Shown piece by piece: positions 1 to 7,371 of a DNA stretch of 64,000 nucleotides. Position 1 is the first letter of the stretch. Each line of letters opens with the position of its first letter. The notes beneath the pieces are model-generated. The model was given only the letters and a program-made list of their open reading frames with translations. It made no database searches and was not told where the DNA came from. The position numbers and the translations under genes are program-made. This stretch comes from an uncultured Eubacteriales bacterium (GTDB lineage Bacteria; Bacillota; Clostridia; Oscillospirales; Acutalibacteraceae), in contig CAKTEU010000001.1 in the NCBI GenBank assembly GCA_934552855.1, forward strand, positions 1 to 64,000. The letters run 5' to 3'.

Positions 1-40
1 CCGTCGCTTCTTCTGCCACCGGCAGCGCTCCGGCTCAATG

Positions 41-62
41 CTGCCTATTCCGCCACTCCTGC
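41..62 (-). other. tRNA-Leu-like 5' fragment (not a complete tRNA)
   Basis: Read on the minus strand, these 22 bases resemble the acceptor and D-arm start of a clostridial tRNA-Leu (GTGGCGGAATAGGCAG core). The bases that follow towards position 1 do not form an anticodon arm with a U33-type loop, so a complete tRNA is not supported. It may be a tRNA remnant, the edge of a rearrangement, or chance. The rest of 63-212 shows no gene I can support. Confidence 0.25.
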
Positions 63-212
63 ATGATATTAATTTGTTTTACCTATACGCCGGTGCCTCA
101 AATAAATATAAATGCTGCACTATCCGAGGTGTGTTTTTCTGCAAAAAAAATACCCCTATATTTTACACGGTGAGGCGACCGAGACGGAGCTTATTACAGC
201 TTAACCCGTATA

Positions 213-288
<76 letters not shown>

Positions 289-323
289 ATGAGAATCCTT
301 TATTTACAAGACTTTTCAACCAA

Positions 324-361
324 GAGTGCTTGAATGGTTGCCATTTGGAGCACTTGAATGG
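324..361. repeat. Two direct repeats complementary to the tRNA-Ala anticodon arm
   Basis: Two copies of a 14-mer of the form GAGnnCTTGAATGG lie at 324-337 and 348-361 on the plus strand. The tRNA-Ala gene carries the same motif on the opposite strand at 254-267 (D stem 3' strand plus anticodon stem). The leader RNA therefore contains two segments that could pair with the nascent tRNA, one with a single G-U wobble and one with a single mismatch. Confidence 0.7.
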
Positions 362-376
362 TTAAATTACCTTGAT

Positions 377-405
377 ATAATACACTACATTTTTTTAGTT
401 GTCAA
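377..405 (-). promoter_or_regulatory. Promoter of tRNA-Ala
   Basis: On the minus strand: -35 TTGACA (400-405), 17-nt spacer, -10 TATTAT (377-382). It points at tRNA-Ala. Confidence 0.8.
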
Positions 406-447
406 GAGAAACTGTAAAAAAAGTTTTCATAACCTGTCAAAAAACCT

Positions 448-1257
448 TCAGTCTTTTCTGTATACGCCGAGAACAAATTCAAGCGTTGTTTCAAGCGTTT
501 CAAGCTTTTTTGCCCGCCCAATCCCCTCTTTGGATGTTCTGTAATAATACGGAGTCATTTTGAAAAGACTCATGATATCTTCGTTGTTGTCGATTTTAAT
601 CGTGTCGCTTATTTTTATTGTTCTTTCAAGCGTAAGGCGGCTTTCGGGCAGCTTTTCGTCGTTTTGATACGGAGTATCATAAACCGCACTTTTAAGCTCC
701 CAAAGGTGATTTTTTCCGGGTATGGCAGTAACCAGAACGCCGCCGCTTTTAAGAACACGTGAAAACTCTTCATCATGAAACGGCGCAAAAAGATGAAAGG
801 CAAAATCAACCGAGAGGTCAAAAACCGGAATGTGAGAAAGGTTCGCAACAAAAAACACCGCTTCAAGCTTTCTTTTTGCGGCAAGGCGAACCATGTTTTT
901 TGAAATATCAAAGCCGTAAAGGTTGCAGTCGACATTTTTTGAAATATACTCGGAGTAATAGCCCTCGCCGCAGCAGATGTCAAGAACATTCGGATTTTGA
1001 AAATTTTCGCTTTTCAAAACGTCGCAAACGCCGTTTGCAAGCGAAGAAAAGTATCCCTTGTTCAAAAAATCACGGCGAGAAAGAGCCATGCTTTTGTTGT
1101 CACCGATTAATTCGCCCTGCTTGTGAGAGCCGGAAAGAAGGTTAACATATCCTTCCTTAGCTTCGTCAAAATTATGAGATAACGGGCAATGGTATGACCT
1201 TTCGATTTTTGAAAGCGGCTTTTTGCAAACCGGACAGCAAAGAATTTCACAATTCAA
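448..1257 (-). CDS. rlmA: RlmA-like 23S rRNA (guanine-N1) methyltransferase
   Basis: SAM-dependent methyltransferase resembling RlmA/RrmA, which methylates a guanine in helix 35 of 23S rRNA. The N-terminus has a zinc-binding cysteine cluster (CCPVC, then a later Cys-Pro-Leu-Ser-His). The LNLLSG-like segment typical of the family follows, then the SAM-binding core with motif I LDICCGEGYY and a post-I acidic residue in YGFDIS. The open frame starts at an ATG at 1275 with no clear ribosome binding site. A TTG at 1257 lies 8 nt after GGAG and is preferred (269 aa). The family is clear; the exact target (G745 or G748 type) is not readable. It stands alone, divergent from ybaK. Confidence 0.8.
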   Translation of the reverse strand: MNCEILCCPVCKKPLSKIERSYHCPLSHNFDEAKEGYVNLLSGSHKQGELIGDNKSMALSRRDFLNKGYFSSLANGVCDVLKSENFQNPNVLDICCGEGYYSEYISKNVDCNLYGFDISKNMVRLAAKRKLEAVFFVANLSHIPVFDLSVDFAFHLFAPFHDEEFSRVLKSGGVLVTAIPGKNHLWELKSAVYDTPYQNDEKLPESRLTLERTIKISDTIKIDNNEDIMSLFKMTPYYYRTSKEGIGRAKKLETLETTLEFVLGVYRKD

Positions 1258-1301
1258 AACAACATCTCCAAACATTGAAACGCCGAAATAAGCGTGCGTT
1301 C

Positions 1302-1330
1302 TTGAAATAAAGCGTTCGTTGTGTTATTAT
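1302..1330 (+). promoter_or_regulatory. Promoter of ybaK-cotH operon
   Basis: TTGAAA (1302-1307), 17-nt spacer, TATTAT (1325-1330), 45 nt before the ybaK start. Confidence 0.7.
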
Positions 1331-1374
1331 AGCTTATATATTTAATTAAGTCAAACCGTTTGAAGGTGTTTTTC

Positions 1375-1857
1375 ATGAGCAAGGATAAAAACCAAAAGAC
1401 AAATGCAATGCGTATTCTTGACAAAAACAAAGTTCCGTATAAAGTCAACTACTATGAATGCGACGAATTTATTGACGGTATTCATATTGCGAATATGCTT
1501 TCGCAGCCGCTTGATTCAACGTTCAAAACCCTTGTCACCAAAGGAAAAAGCGGCGAATACTTTGTTTTTGTTATTCCGATTGACAAAGAGCTTTCGCTCA
1601 AAGCGGCGGCAAAATCGGTCGGCGAAAAAAGCATTGAAATGGTTCATGTCAAAGACATTCGTGCCGTTACCGGCTATATCAGAGGCGGCTGCACTTCGAT
1701 AGGAATGAAAAAGCAGTTTTCAACCGTTATCGACTCGTCCGCACTGAATTTTGATGAAATTATAATCAGCGGCGGCGCACTCGGAACGCAAATTTTTATT
1801 AATCCAAACGACCTTATAAAGGTTACAAACGCAAAAACAGAAGCTATCACAATCTGA
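1375..1857 (+). CDS. ybaK: Cys-tRNA(Pro)/Cys-tRNA(Cys) deacylase, YbaK/EbsC family
   Basis: Editing enzyme of the YbaK/ProX superfamily that hydrolyses mischarged Cys-tRNA(Pro). The 160-aa protein has family landmarks in order: an N-terminal YKVNYYE strand, the FKTLVTKG segment carrying the conserved lysine, the VFVIPIDKELSLK region, the GYIRGGCTSIGMKK motif with the conserved Gly-Gly-x-Ser-Pro-like loop, and GGALGTQIFI near the C-terminus. The ATG at 1375 sits 6 nt after AAGGTG; an in-frame TTG at 1360 lies inside that site and is rejected. The next gene starts 17 nt downstream, so the two are probably co-transcribed. Confidence 0.93.
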   Translation: MSKDKNQKTNAMRILDKNKVPYKVNYYECDEFIDGIHIANMLSQPLDSTFKTLVTKGKSGEYFVFVIPIDKELSLKAAAKSVGEKSIEMVHVKDIRAVTGYIRGGCTSIGMKKQFSTVIDSSALNFDEIIISGGALGTQIFINPNDLIKVTNAKTEAITI

Positions 1858-1874
1858 CTCAAAGGACGATTCAA

Positions 1875-4814
1875 ATGAAAAAAAAGTTTTCTGCGCTTAT
1901 TATTTTACTTTTTATTATAACGGCTTTGCTTTGCGGCTGTAACGGTTCAAAACCGAAAAGTGTTTATATTTCCGAGGTCATGAGCAGCAATGTTTCCGTT
2001 TTTAAGGACGAAAACGGAAAGTTTTCCGATTGGATTGAAATTTGTAACTCATCCGAAAACGACATTGACCTTGAGGGCTATTCGCTCACCGATGACGGAA
2101 TGAAAAGCGGAAAATTTGTTTTTCCCTCTGTCACGCTGAAAAAGGGCGAATATCTTGTTGTTTTTGCTGACGGAACTTTTAAAGCCGACGCAAAAAGCAG
2201 GGCCTTTCACGCTCCGTTCAAAATCAGCAAAGAAAGCGGAGAAGGCATAAGGCTTTACAGCAAAGAAGGGCTTTTGGTTTCGCTTCTCAATGTTCCCGTT
2301 CTTTCTTCGGATACATCCTTCGGGATTGACGAAAACGGAAAACAAAAGGTTTTTGAAACGCCTACTCCCGGCAAGGCGAACACGGCTTCCCCTTCAAAAA
2401 ACACAAGCAAAGAAGCCGCTTTGCCCGAAACAACCGACGACAGCACCGCCGCTTTTGAGGGCGTTATAATCAACGAATATTCAACAACAAAAACGCAGAC
2501 GATTACCGACGGCGACGGCGATTTTGAAAGCTGGGTTGAGCTTTATAACGGCGGAAAAAAAGACGCCGACATTTCCGGTCTTTTCCTTTCGGACGACGAA
2601 AACGACAAAGAAAAATGGAGCTTTCCGAGCGGTACAACAATAAAAAAGGGCGGCTATCTCCTTGTTTTTCTTTCGGGTAAAGACGAAGAAACTGCGCCGA
2701 AAAACGAACTTCACGCTTCCTTCAGGCTGAGCGGAAAAGAAAATGCACTTTATCTTTTTTCAAAAAGCAAAAACGAAATAAGCTCGGTCAAGGTTTTTGA
2801 GCTTTTTTCAAACCTGTCCTGCGGAATAAACGCAGACGGAAAGCTTGCGTTTTTTTCAAAAGCAACGCCCGGCAAAAAGAACAGCTTTGTTTCATTTGAA
2901 AGCGTTGAAAGCGCAAGAAAAACAAAAAGCAAGAAACTTGTAATTACCGAAGTTGCGGCAGTCAACACAGGCGTTACTGCACCGGACGGAAAAGCACACG
3001 ATTACATTGAAGTTTTAAACAACACCGACAAAAATATAAATCTAAAAAACTACAGGCTCTCCGACTCCAAAAAAGCGGAGAGCTTTAAAAGCTTACCAAA
3101 CAGGACGGTTGCCCCCGGCGAATACTGCGTAATTTACTGCGCCGACAAAACCGACGCAAGCGGCAAAAACGTCTATTTTGACATCGGTCTTAACAGGTAC
3201 GGCGAAACGGTTTATCTTGCCGACAAAAGCGGTGTTATTGCCGACAGCCTTGAGTATACGCGCCTTTCGGAAGGCGTTACCGCAGGACGAGACACCGACT
3301 CAAACGATTCGGTGGTCTATTTTTCGGCATACACCCCCGGAAAGAAAAACCCCAAAAAAAGCCTTTCAAAAGCACTTTCAAATCCCGTTTTTTCAAAAAT
3401 CAGCACTTATCTCAAAAAGGGCGAAAAAATTTCAATCACCGCTTCTCAGGGCGAAATCCGCTATACTCTTGACGGCAGTACTCCGAACGAAAAATCAAAG
3501 CTTTATACCGGCGAAATAACAATCAGCAAAACAACCGTCCTTCGTGCAAAAGCTTTTAAAAGCGGAGCCGTTTCGTCCGACACAACAAGCGCAACATATA
3601 TTGTCGGCCGAAAAAGCAACCTTGACACCGTTTTCCTCACAACGGACAGCGATAACCTTTATGATTACAAAACCGGCATTTGGGCAAAAGGACCGGGATA
3701 CACCGAAGAATTTCCTCACGTCGGCGCAAACTACTGGCAAAACTGGGAAAGGCCGGTCACGTTTGAGTATATGACGGCGGACGGCAGTTCACAAGTCTGC
3801 TTTGACGCAGGAATTTCGGTTTTCGGTCAGTTCAGCCGTGCGCTTGAACAAAAAAGTGTTGAGATAAAGCTTCGTGACAAATACGGTCCGGATGAAATTT
3901 GCTATCCGTTTTTCGGAAACGACAACGTGAATGTTTTTTCCTCGCTTGTTTTAAGGAACAGCGGACAGGATTTTGAAATTGCTCATATTCGTGACGCATT
4001 CTGCTCACAGGTTATCAAGGGCAGCATTGACGTTGATTTTATGGATTACAAACCCGTTGTCTGTTACGTCAACGGAAAGTATCACGGAATATATGACCTT
4101 CGTGAAAAAATTGACGAAGATTATCTTGCAAATCATTACGGCGCAGACAGCGAAAACGTTGACATTATCAAGGGCAACAGCATTGTAAACAGCGGTTCGG
4201 TTACGGAATATAAAAAGCTTTTAAATTACATCAAAACCCACGATGTTACCAAAAGCAGCGTTTATGATTACATCTGCTCTCAAATCGACATTGACGAGCT
4301 TATCTCACACTGGATGTGCGAATCGTTTTTTTCAAACACCGACACGGGCAACATTCGCTTTTGGCGTGAAAATAAAAAAGGCGCGAAATGGCGATGGATT
4401 TTTTTTGACGCAGATTGGTCATTGTTTCCAACAACGTATGAGCAAAGCTCGGTCTCAAACTATCTGAACCCAAACGGTCACGGAGTGTCGAACGCTTTTG
4501 ACACAACAATAATGAGCAGCCTCATCAAAAACGAAAGGTTCAGAAAACGTCTTATTGAAATCCACGCCGAACACCTCAAAACAACATTTTCAACAAAACG
4601 GCTTTTGAGCATTTTTGACAGTATGGTTGACGAAATCGATGAAGAAATGCAGTATCACACAAAACGCTGGCAATCGCTCGGCTATAACGGCTGGAAAAAC
4701 AATGTTGCGGTTTTGCGCAGTATCATTGAGAAAAAACGCTCTTTGTTCATTAAAGACCTTATCAAAACGCTCAACCTTTCAGACGAGGAAATTAAACAAT
4801 TGACAGGCAAGTAA
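1875..4814 (+). CDS. Exported lipoprotein with lamin-tail repeats and a CotH kinase domain
   Basis: A 979-aa surface protein. It has a lipoprotein signal peptide ending in the lipobox LLCGC (Cys at about residue 22). Three lamin-tail/LTD-like beta-sandwich domains follow, at about 30-165, 195-330 and 350-490, each ending in a TPGKxN-like motif. A chitobiase C-terminal-like Ig domain comes next (about 515-575, IRYTLDGSTPNEKS). A CotH-type kinase domain occupies about 600-975, with YDLREKIDEDYL, the RFWRE segment and WRWIFFDADWSLF carrying the conserved metal-binding Asp residues. CotH proteins are atypical kinases that phosphorylate spore-coat or surface proteins; here the substrate is unknown. 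Start ATG has AAAGGA upstream. It ends in a shared bidirectional terminator. Confidence 0.9.
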   Translation: MKKKFSALIILLFIITALLCGCNGSKPKSVYISEVMSSNVSVFKDENGKFSDWIEICNSSENDIDLEGYSLTDDGMKSGKFVFPSVTLKKGEYLVVFADGTFKADAKSRAFHAPFKISKESGEGIRLYSKEGLLVSLLNVPVLSSDTSFGIDENGKQKVFETPTPGKANTASPSKNTSKEAALPETTDDSTAAFEGVIINEYSTTKTQTITDGDGDFESWVELYNGGKKDADISGLFLSDDENDKEKWSFPSGTTIKKGGYLLVFLSGKDEETAPKNELHASFRLSGKENALYLFSKSKNEISSVKVFELFSNLSCGINADGKLAFFSKATPGKKNSFVSFESVESARKTKSKKLVITEVAAVNTGVTAPDGKAHDYIEVLNNTDKNINLKNYRLSDSKKAESFKSLPNRTVAPGEYCVIYCADKTDASGKNVYFDIGLNRYGETVYLADKSGVIADSLEYTRLSEGVTAGRDTDSNDSVVYFSAYTPGKKNPKKSLSKALSNPVFSKISTYLKKGEKISITASQGEIRYTLDGSTPNEKSKLYTGEITISKTTVLRAKAFKSGAVSSDTTSATYIVGRKSNLDTVFLTTDSDNLYDYKTGIWAKGPGYTEEFPHVGANYWQNWERPVTFEYMTADGSSQVCFDAGISVFGQFSRALEQKSVEIKLRDKYGPDEICYPFFGNDNVNVFSSLVLRNSGQDFEIAHIRDAFCSQVIKGSIDVDFMDYKPVVCYVNGKYHGIYDLREKIDEDYLANHYGADSENVDIIKGNSIVNSGSVTEYKKLLNYIKTHDVTKSSVYDYICSQIDIDELISHWMCESFFSNTDTGNIRFWRENKKGAKWRWIFFDADWSLFPTTYEQSSVSNYLNPNGHGVSNAFDTTIMSSLIKNERFRKRLIEIHAEHLKTTFSTKRLLSIFDSMVDEIDEEMQYHTKRWQSLGYNGWKNNVAVLRSIIEKKRSLFIKDLIKTLNLSDEEIKQLTGK

Positions 4815-4820
4815 ACCCAC

Positions 4821-4876
4821 AAAACAAAGAAGAATGCCGCAATCAAAATTCGATTTCAGCATTCTTCTTTGTTTTT
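4821..4876. terminator. Bidirectional terminator between the CotH lipoprotein and rbgA
   Basis: A 16-17 bp hairpin: arm AAAACAAAGAAGAATGC (4821-4837) pairs with GCATTCTTCTTTGTTTTT (4859-4876). It has T-rich flanks on both strands and overlaps the rbgA stop codon. Confidence 0.85.
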
Positions 4877-5744
4877 ATTCGGGTTTTTCAAACGAAAGCT
4901 TTCCAAGCTTTCCGCTTCGGTATTCGTCAAGAAGCATCACTGCGGCACGCTCGGTATCGGTTTCCCCACCCCTGATGAGCATCCCGCGTTTTTTTCCTAT
5001 TAGCTCAAGAAGTTCATAATCACCGAGCGAAAGGTCTTCTTCTTTAAGTTTGTATCGTTCGCAAAGAAGCTTTCCGTAATCGGCGGAAAGAACAGCCAGC
5101 AGGCGCATTGCCATTGTTTCGCTGTCAACAACTTCATCCTTAACCGAACCGATGAAAGAAAGCTTATCGCCCACCTTCGGGTCGTCAAATTTCGGCCAAA
5201 GTACACCCGGCGTATCAAGAAGCTCAATGCCGTTTCCGATTGCAAACCACTGATTATGCCTTGTTACGCCCGGTCTGTCGGCAACCTGAGCACGGCTTTT
5301 TTTCGCCATTCGGTTGATGAAAGAGGACTTTCCGGTGTTTGGTATTCCGACAACCATAACACGAAGTGCTTTTCCCGGCATTCCTTTTTCTTCGTTGCTT
5401 TTGATTTTATCGGCAAGAACACGTCGAACAAGCGAATGATACTGCGAAAGCCCTTTTCCGCTGCGGCAATCAACGGCAATTGCGGTCTGCCCGTGCTTTT
5501 TAAAGTATTCAATCCATTCACGGGTTGTTTTTTCGTCTGCCATATCACACTTGTTGAGAAGCACGATTCTCGGCTTGTTTTGAGTCAGCTCATCAAGTTC
5601 GGGGTTGCGGCTGCTCATTGGTATTCTTGCGTCAAGAAGTTCCGTAACACAGTCAACAAGGGGCAAGCTTTCTTTTATGAGTCGCCTTGTTTTTGCCATA
5701 TGACCGGGAAACCACTGAACAATTTGCTTTTGTGAATCGGGCAT
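4875..5744 (-). CDS. rbgA: Ribosome biogenesis GTPase A (YlqF/RbgA)
   Basis: A 289-aa circularly permuted GTPase needed for late 50S subunit assembly. Motifs occur in permuted order: G4 NKCD (about residue 63), G5-like SGKG, then G1 GIPNTGKSS (about 129), and G3 DTPG (about 178). The N-terminal QWFPGHMAKT sequence is a hallmark of the RbgA/YlqF family. The C-terminal helical domain is present and the length is normal. ATG is preceded by GGAGGGTG. It is the last gene of the rplS-lepB-rbgA group, 61 nt after lepB with a hairpin in between. Confidence 0.95.
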   Translation of the reverse strand: MPDSQKQIVQWFPGHMAKTRRLIKESLPLVDCVTELLDARIPMSSRNPELDELTQNKPRIVLLNKCDMADEKTTREWIEYFKKHGQTAIAVDCRSGKGLSQYHSLVRRVLADKIKSNEEKGMPGKALRVMVVGIPNTGKSSFINRMAKKSRAQVADRPGVTRHNQWFAIGNGIELLDTPGVLWPKFDDPKVGDKLSFIGSVKDEVVDSETMAMRLLAVLSADYGKLLCERYKLKEEDLSLGDYELLELIGKKRGMLIRGGETDTERAAVMLLDEYRSGKLGKLSFEKPE

Positions 5745-5769
5745 AAGTCACCCTCCGTAATATAAATTT

Positions 5770-5796
5770 GACAGCGTGAGAAAAAGGCACGCTGTC
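5770..5796 (-). terminator. Hairpin between lepB and rbgA (possible weak terminator)
   Basis: A perfect 9-bp stem GACAGCGTG/CACGCTGTC with a 9-nt loop lies after the lepB stop. The downstream tract on the minus strand is only AAATTTATATT, so it may be a processing or attenuation site rather than a full terminator. Confidence 0.45.
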
Positions 5797-5805
5797 ATCA
5801 GTCGT

Positions 5806-6444
5806 TTATTTTTGCTGCTGAGCTGCAGGAGTAAGGTCTGCCTTTTCAACTTTCCATTCCTTGAGCGGATTGAACTTGAGGCGGGAGCCTGTGGCTTCTT
5901 CAACCGAAAACGGTTTAAGCTTTACAACGCCCATAATATAGTTTTCGTCAATAAAGCCGATTTTGTCGCTGCGGCTGTCGGTTGAACCTTGGCGATTGTC
6001 GCCCATAACAAAAACGTGACCTTCCGGAACAGTGAGCGGAAAATCAATTCCTTCATTGTTGAGCGTGAGATTATTGATATACGGTTCGTCAAGAGTTACG
6101 CCGTCAACGGTAACGGTTCCTGTTGAAAAATCAATATCGACAACCTGATTTTCCGTTGCGATGATGCGCTTTACAATCGGTTCATCGAACCAGTTGGGCT
6201 GAGTGATGATTACAACCTGACCATACTGCGGATTTTTGTCATACGCCGAAACAATGAGCCAATCGCCGTCATGAAGAGTCGGAACCATTGAAGAACCGGA
6301 AACGCCGACAACACGGAAAAAGAACGTGAAAATGACCATAATTGTCACAATTGCCGAAGCAAGAACGGATGCCATATCATAAAGATTGATAACCGCCTTT
6401 TCACGGGAAGTGAGTTCATTTTTTTCTTTTTTTGTGATATCCAT
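5806..6444 (-). CDS. lepB: Signal peptidase I
   Basis: Membrane-bound type I signal peptidase that cleaves Sec signal peptides. The 212-aa protein has one N-terminal transmembrane helix (about residues 22-46). The catalytic serine is Ser52 in SGSSMVPT and the catalytic lysine is Lys92 in IVKRIIA. The C-terminal box GDNRQGSTDSR is present. The ATG at 6444 lies 6 nt after AAGGGTGA; an in-frame GTG at 6453 is part of that site and is rejected. Located between rplS and rbgA, a common Firmicutes arrangement. Confidence 0.95.
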   Translation of the reverse strand: MDITKKEKNELTSREKAVINLYDMASVLASAIVTIMVIFTFFFRVVGVSGSSMVPTLHDGDWLIVSAYDKNPQYGQVVIITQPNWFDEPIVKRIIATENQVVDIDFSTGTVTVDGVTLDEPYINNLTLNNEGIDFPLTVPEGHVFVMGDNRQGSTDSRSDKIGFIDENYIMGVVKLKPFSVEEATGSRLKFNPLKEWKVEKADLTPAAQQQK

Positions 6445-6472
6445 AAAAATCACCCTTTTTAAAGAAAATGAG

Positions 6473-6509
6473 AAAAGGGAGAAAGCTCAATAAAAGCTTC
6501 TCCCCTTTT
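6473..6509 (-). terminator. Terminator/attenuator after rplS
   Basis: Arms AAAAGGGAGAAAGCT (6473-6487) and AGCTTCTCCCCTTTT (6495-6509) form a near-perfect hairpin on the minus strand between rplS and lepB, followed by a short T-rich run. Confidence 0.65.
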
Positions 6510-6519
6510 GAACGCTTTA

Positions 6520-6864
6520 TCAGCCGAGCTTTTCCTTAACCTTTGCAGCCTTACCGACTCTGTCACGAAGATAATAAAGCTTGCTTCTGCGAACTTTACC
6601 GTTTCTGACAACGTCAACAGCAACAACGTTCGGTGAGTGAACGGGGAAAACTCTTTCAACACCAACGCCGTAAGCAACACGACGAACGGTGAAGGTTGAA
6701 GAAATTCCGCTGCCTCTTTTGGCGATTACGGTTCCTTCAAACATCTGAATTCTTTCTCTTTCGCCTTCACGGATTTTTACGTGAACACGAACGGTTGAAC
6801 CGATGTTGATTTCGGGTGCTTCAGCTTTAAGGCTGGGATCCGAGATAAGTTTGAGTGCGTCCAT
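6520..6864 (-). CDS. rplS: 50S ribosomal protein L19
   Basis: A 114-aa ribosomal protein L19 located at the 30S-50S interface. Family motifs: IGSTVRVHVKIREGERERIQ, FEGTVIAKRG, TFTVRRVAYGVGVERVFPVHSP and a basic C-terminus SKLYYLRDRVGKAAKVKE. The start at 6864 is supported by TAGGAGG 9 nt upstream; a longer frame to 6891 lacks this. It has its own promoter about 130 nt upstream and an untranslated leader that may be the L19 autoregulatory leader. Confidence 0.97.
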   Translation of the reverse strand: MDALKLISDPSLKAEAPEINIGSTVRVHVKIREGERERIQMFEGTVIAKRGSGISSTFTVRRVAYGVGVERVFPVHSPNVVAVDVVRNGKVRRSKLYYLRDRVGKAAKVKEKLG

Positions 6865-6987
6865 TGGTTTTTTCCTCCTAAATTCTGCCACGTTCGTGCC
6901 CTTCTAAAGAGCAGAGGACCGCTTTTAATATTACAGACTGAATTCAGCCGGCATCAAACCACGCCGCAATGCGACGGATACAAATGC
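6865..6987 (-). promoter_or_regulatory. rplS 5' leader (possible L19 autoregulatory leader)
   Basis: The roughly 120-nt untranslated region between promoter and rplS contains self-complementary stretches (CTGAATTCAG and GGCACGAACGTG). L19 leader RNAs are known in Firmicutes. I cannot confirm the consensus by eye. Confidence 0.35.
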
Positions 6988-6993
6988 TTAAGT

Positions 6994-7022
6994 ATTTTAT
7001 CACAATCAACTGTGCTTTTCAA
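6994..7022 (-). promoter_or_regulatory. Promoter of rplS
   Basis: Minus strand: TTGAAA (7017-7022), 17-nt spacer, TAAAAT (6994-6999) with an extended TGA before it. Confidence 0.7.
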
Positions 7023-7056
7023 GGGTTTTTTGAGATTTTTTTGAAATTTTCAAACA

Positions 7057-7371
7057 TCAGTTTTTATATTTGCCTTCAATCCATGCTTTGATAAGAGGAA
7101 GGCTGTTTTCTTCTGCTTCAAACGTTTCGCTTTCATATTCTTCCTCGCTTCGACAGGAAAAGCTTTTTGTTCCTCTATAGACTGCGGCTTTGATATATTC
7201 GCCGCCGTCTTCGGCTTTTTCAATAAAGATTGCGTAATTGAAAAGGTCATTTGAAAAACAGCCTTTTTGCGGATCGGTTCCCAATGAGCCGAAATATTTG
7301 TTATATGTTCCGCCTATTTTTGAACCGCCTATAAGCCAATCAAGGCGGGGAACAATCACTTCGTTATTCAT
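7057..7371 (-). CDS. Small orphan protein of the polysaccharide kinase operon
   Basis: A 104-aa soluble protein I do not recognise. It is rich in aromatic residues and Gly in the first half (WLIGGSKIGGTYNKYF) and acidic in the second (EEEYESETFEAEE). No signal peptide or membrane segment is visible. The start at 7371 is 7 nt after GGAG and overlaps the end of the BY-kinase gene by 8 nt, which indicates translational coupling. An ATG two codons earlier is too close to the ribosome binding site. Its position as last gene of the kinase operon suggests a role in polysaccharide control or assembly, but nothing in the sequence names one. Confidence 0.7.
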   Translation of the reverse strand: MNNEVIVPRLDWLIGGSKIGGTYNKYFGSLGTDPQKGCFSNDLFNYAIFIEKAEDGGEYIKAAVYRGTKSFSCRSEEEYESETFEAEENSLPLIKAWIEGKYKN

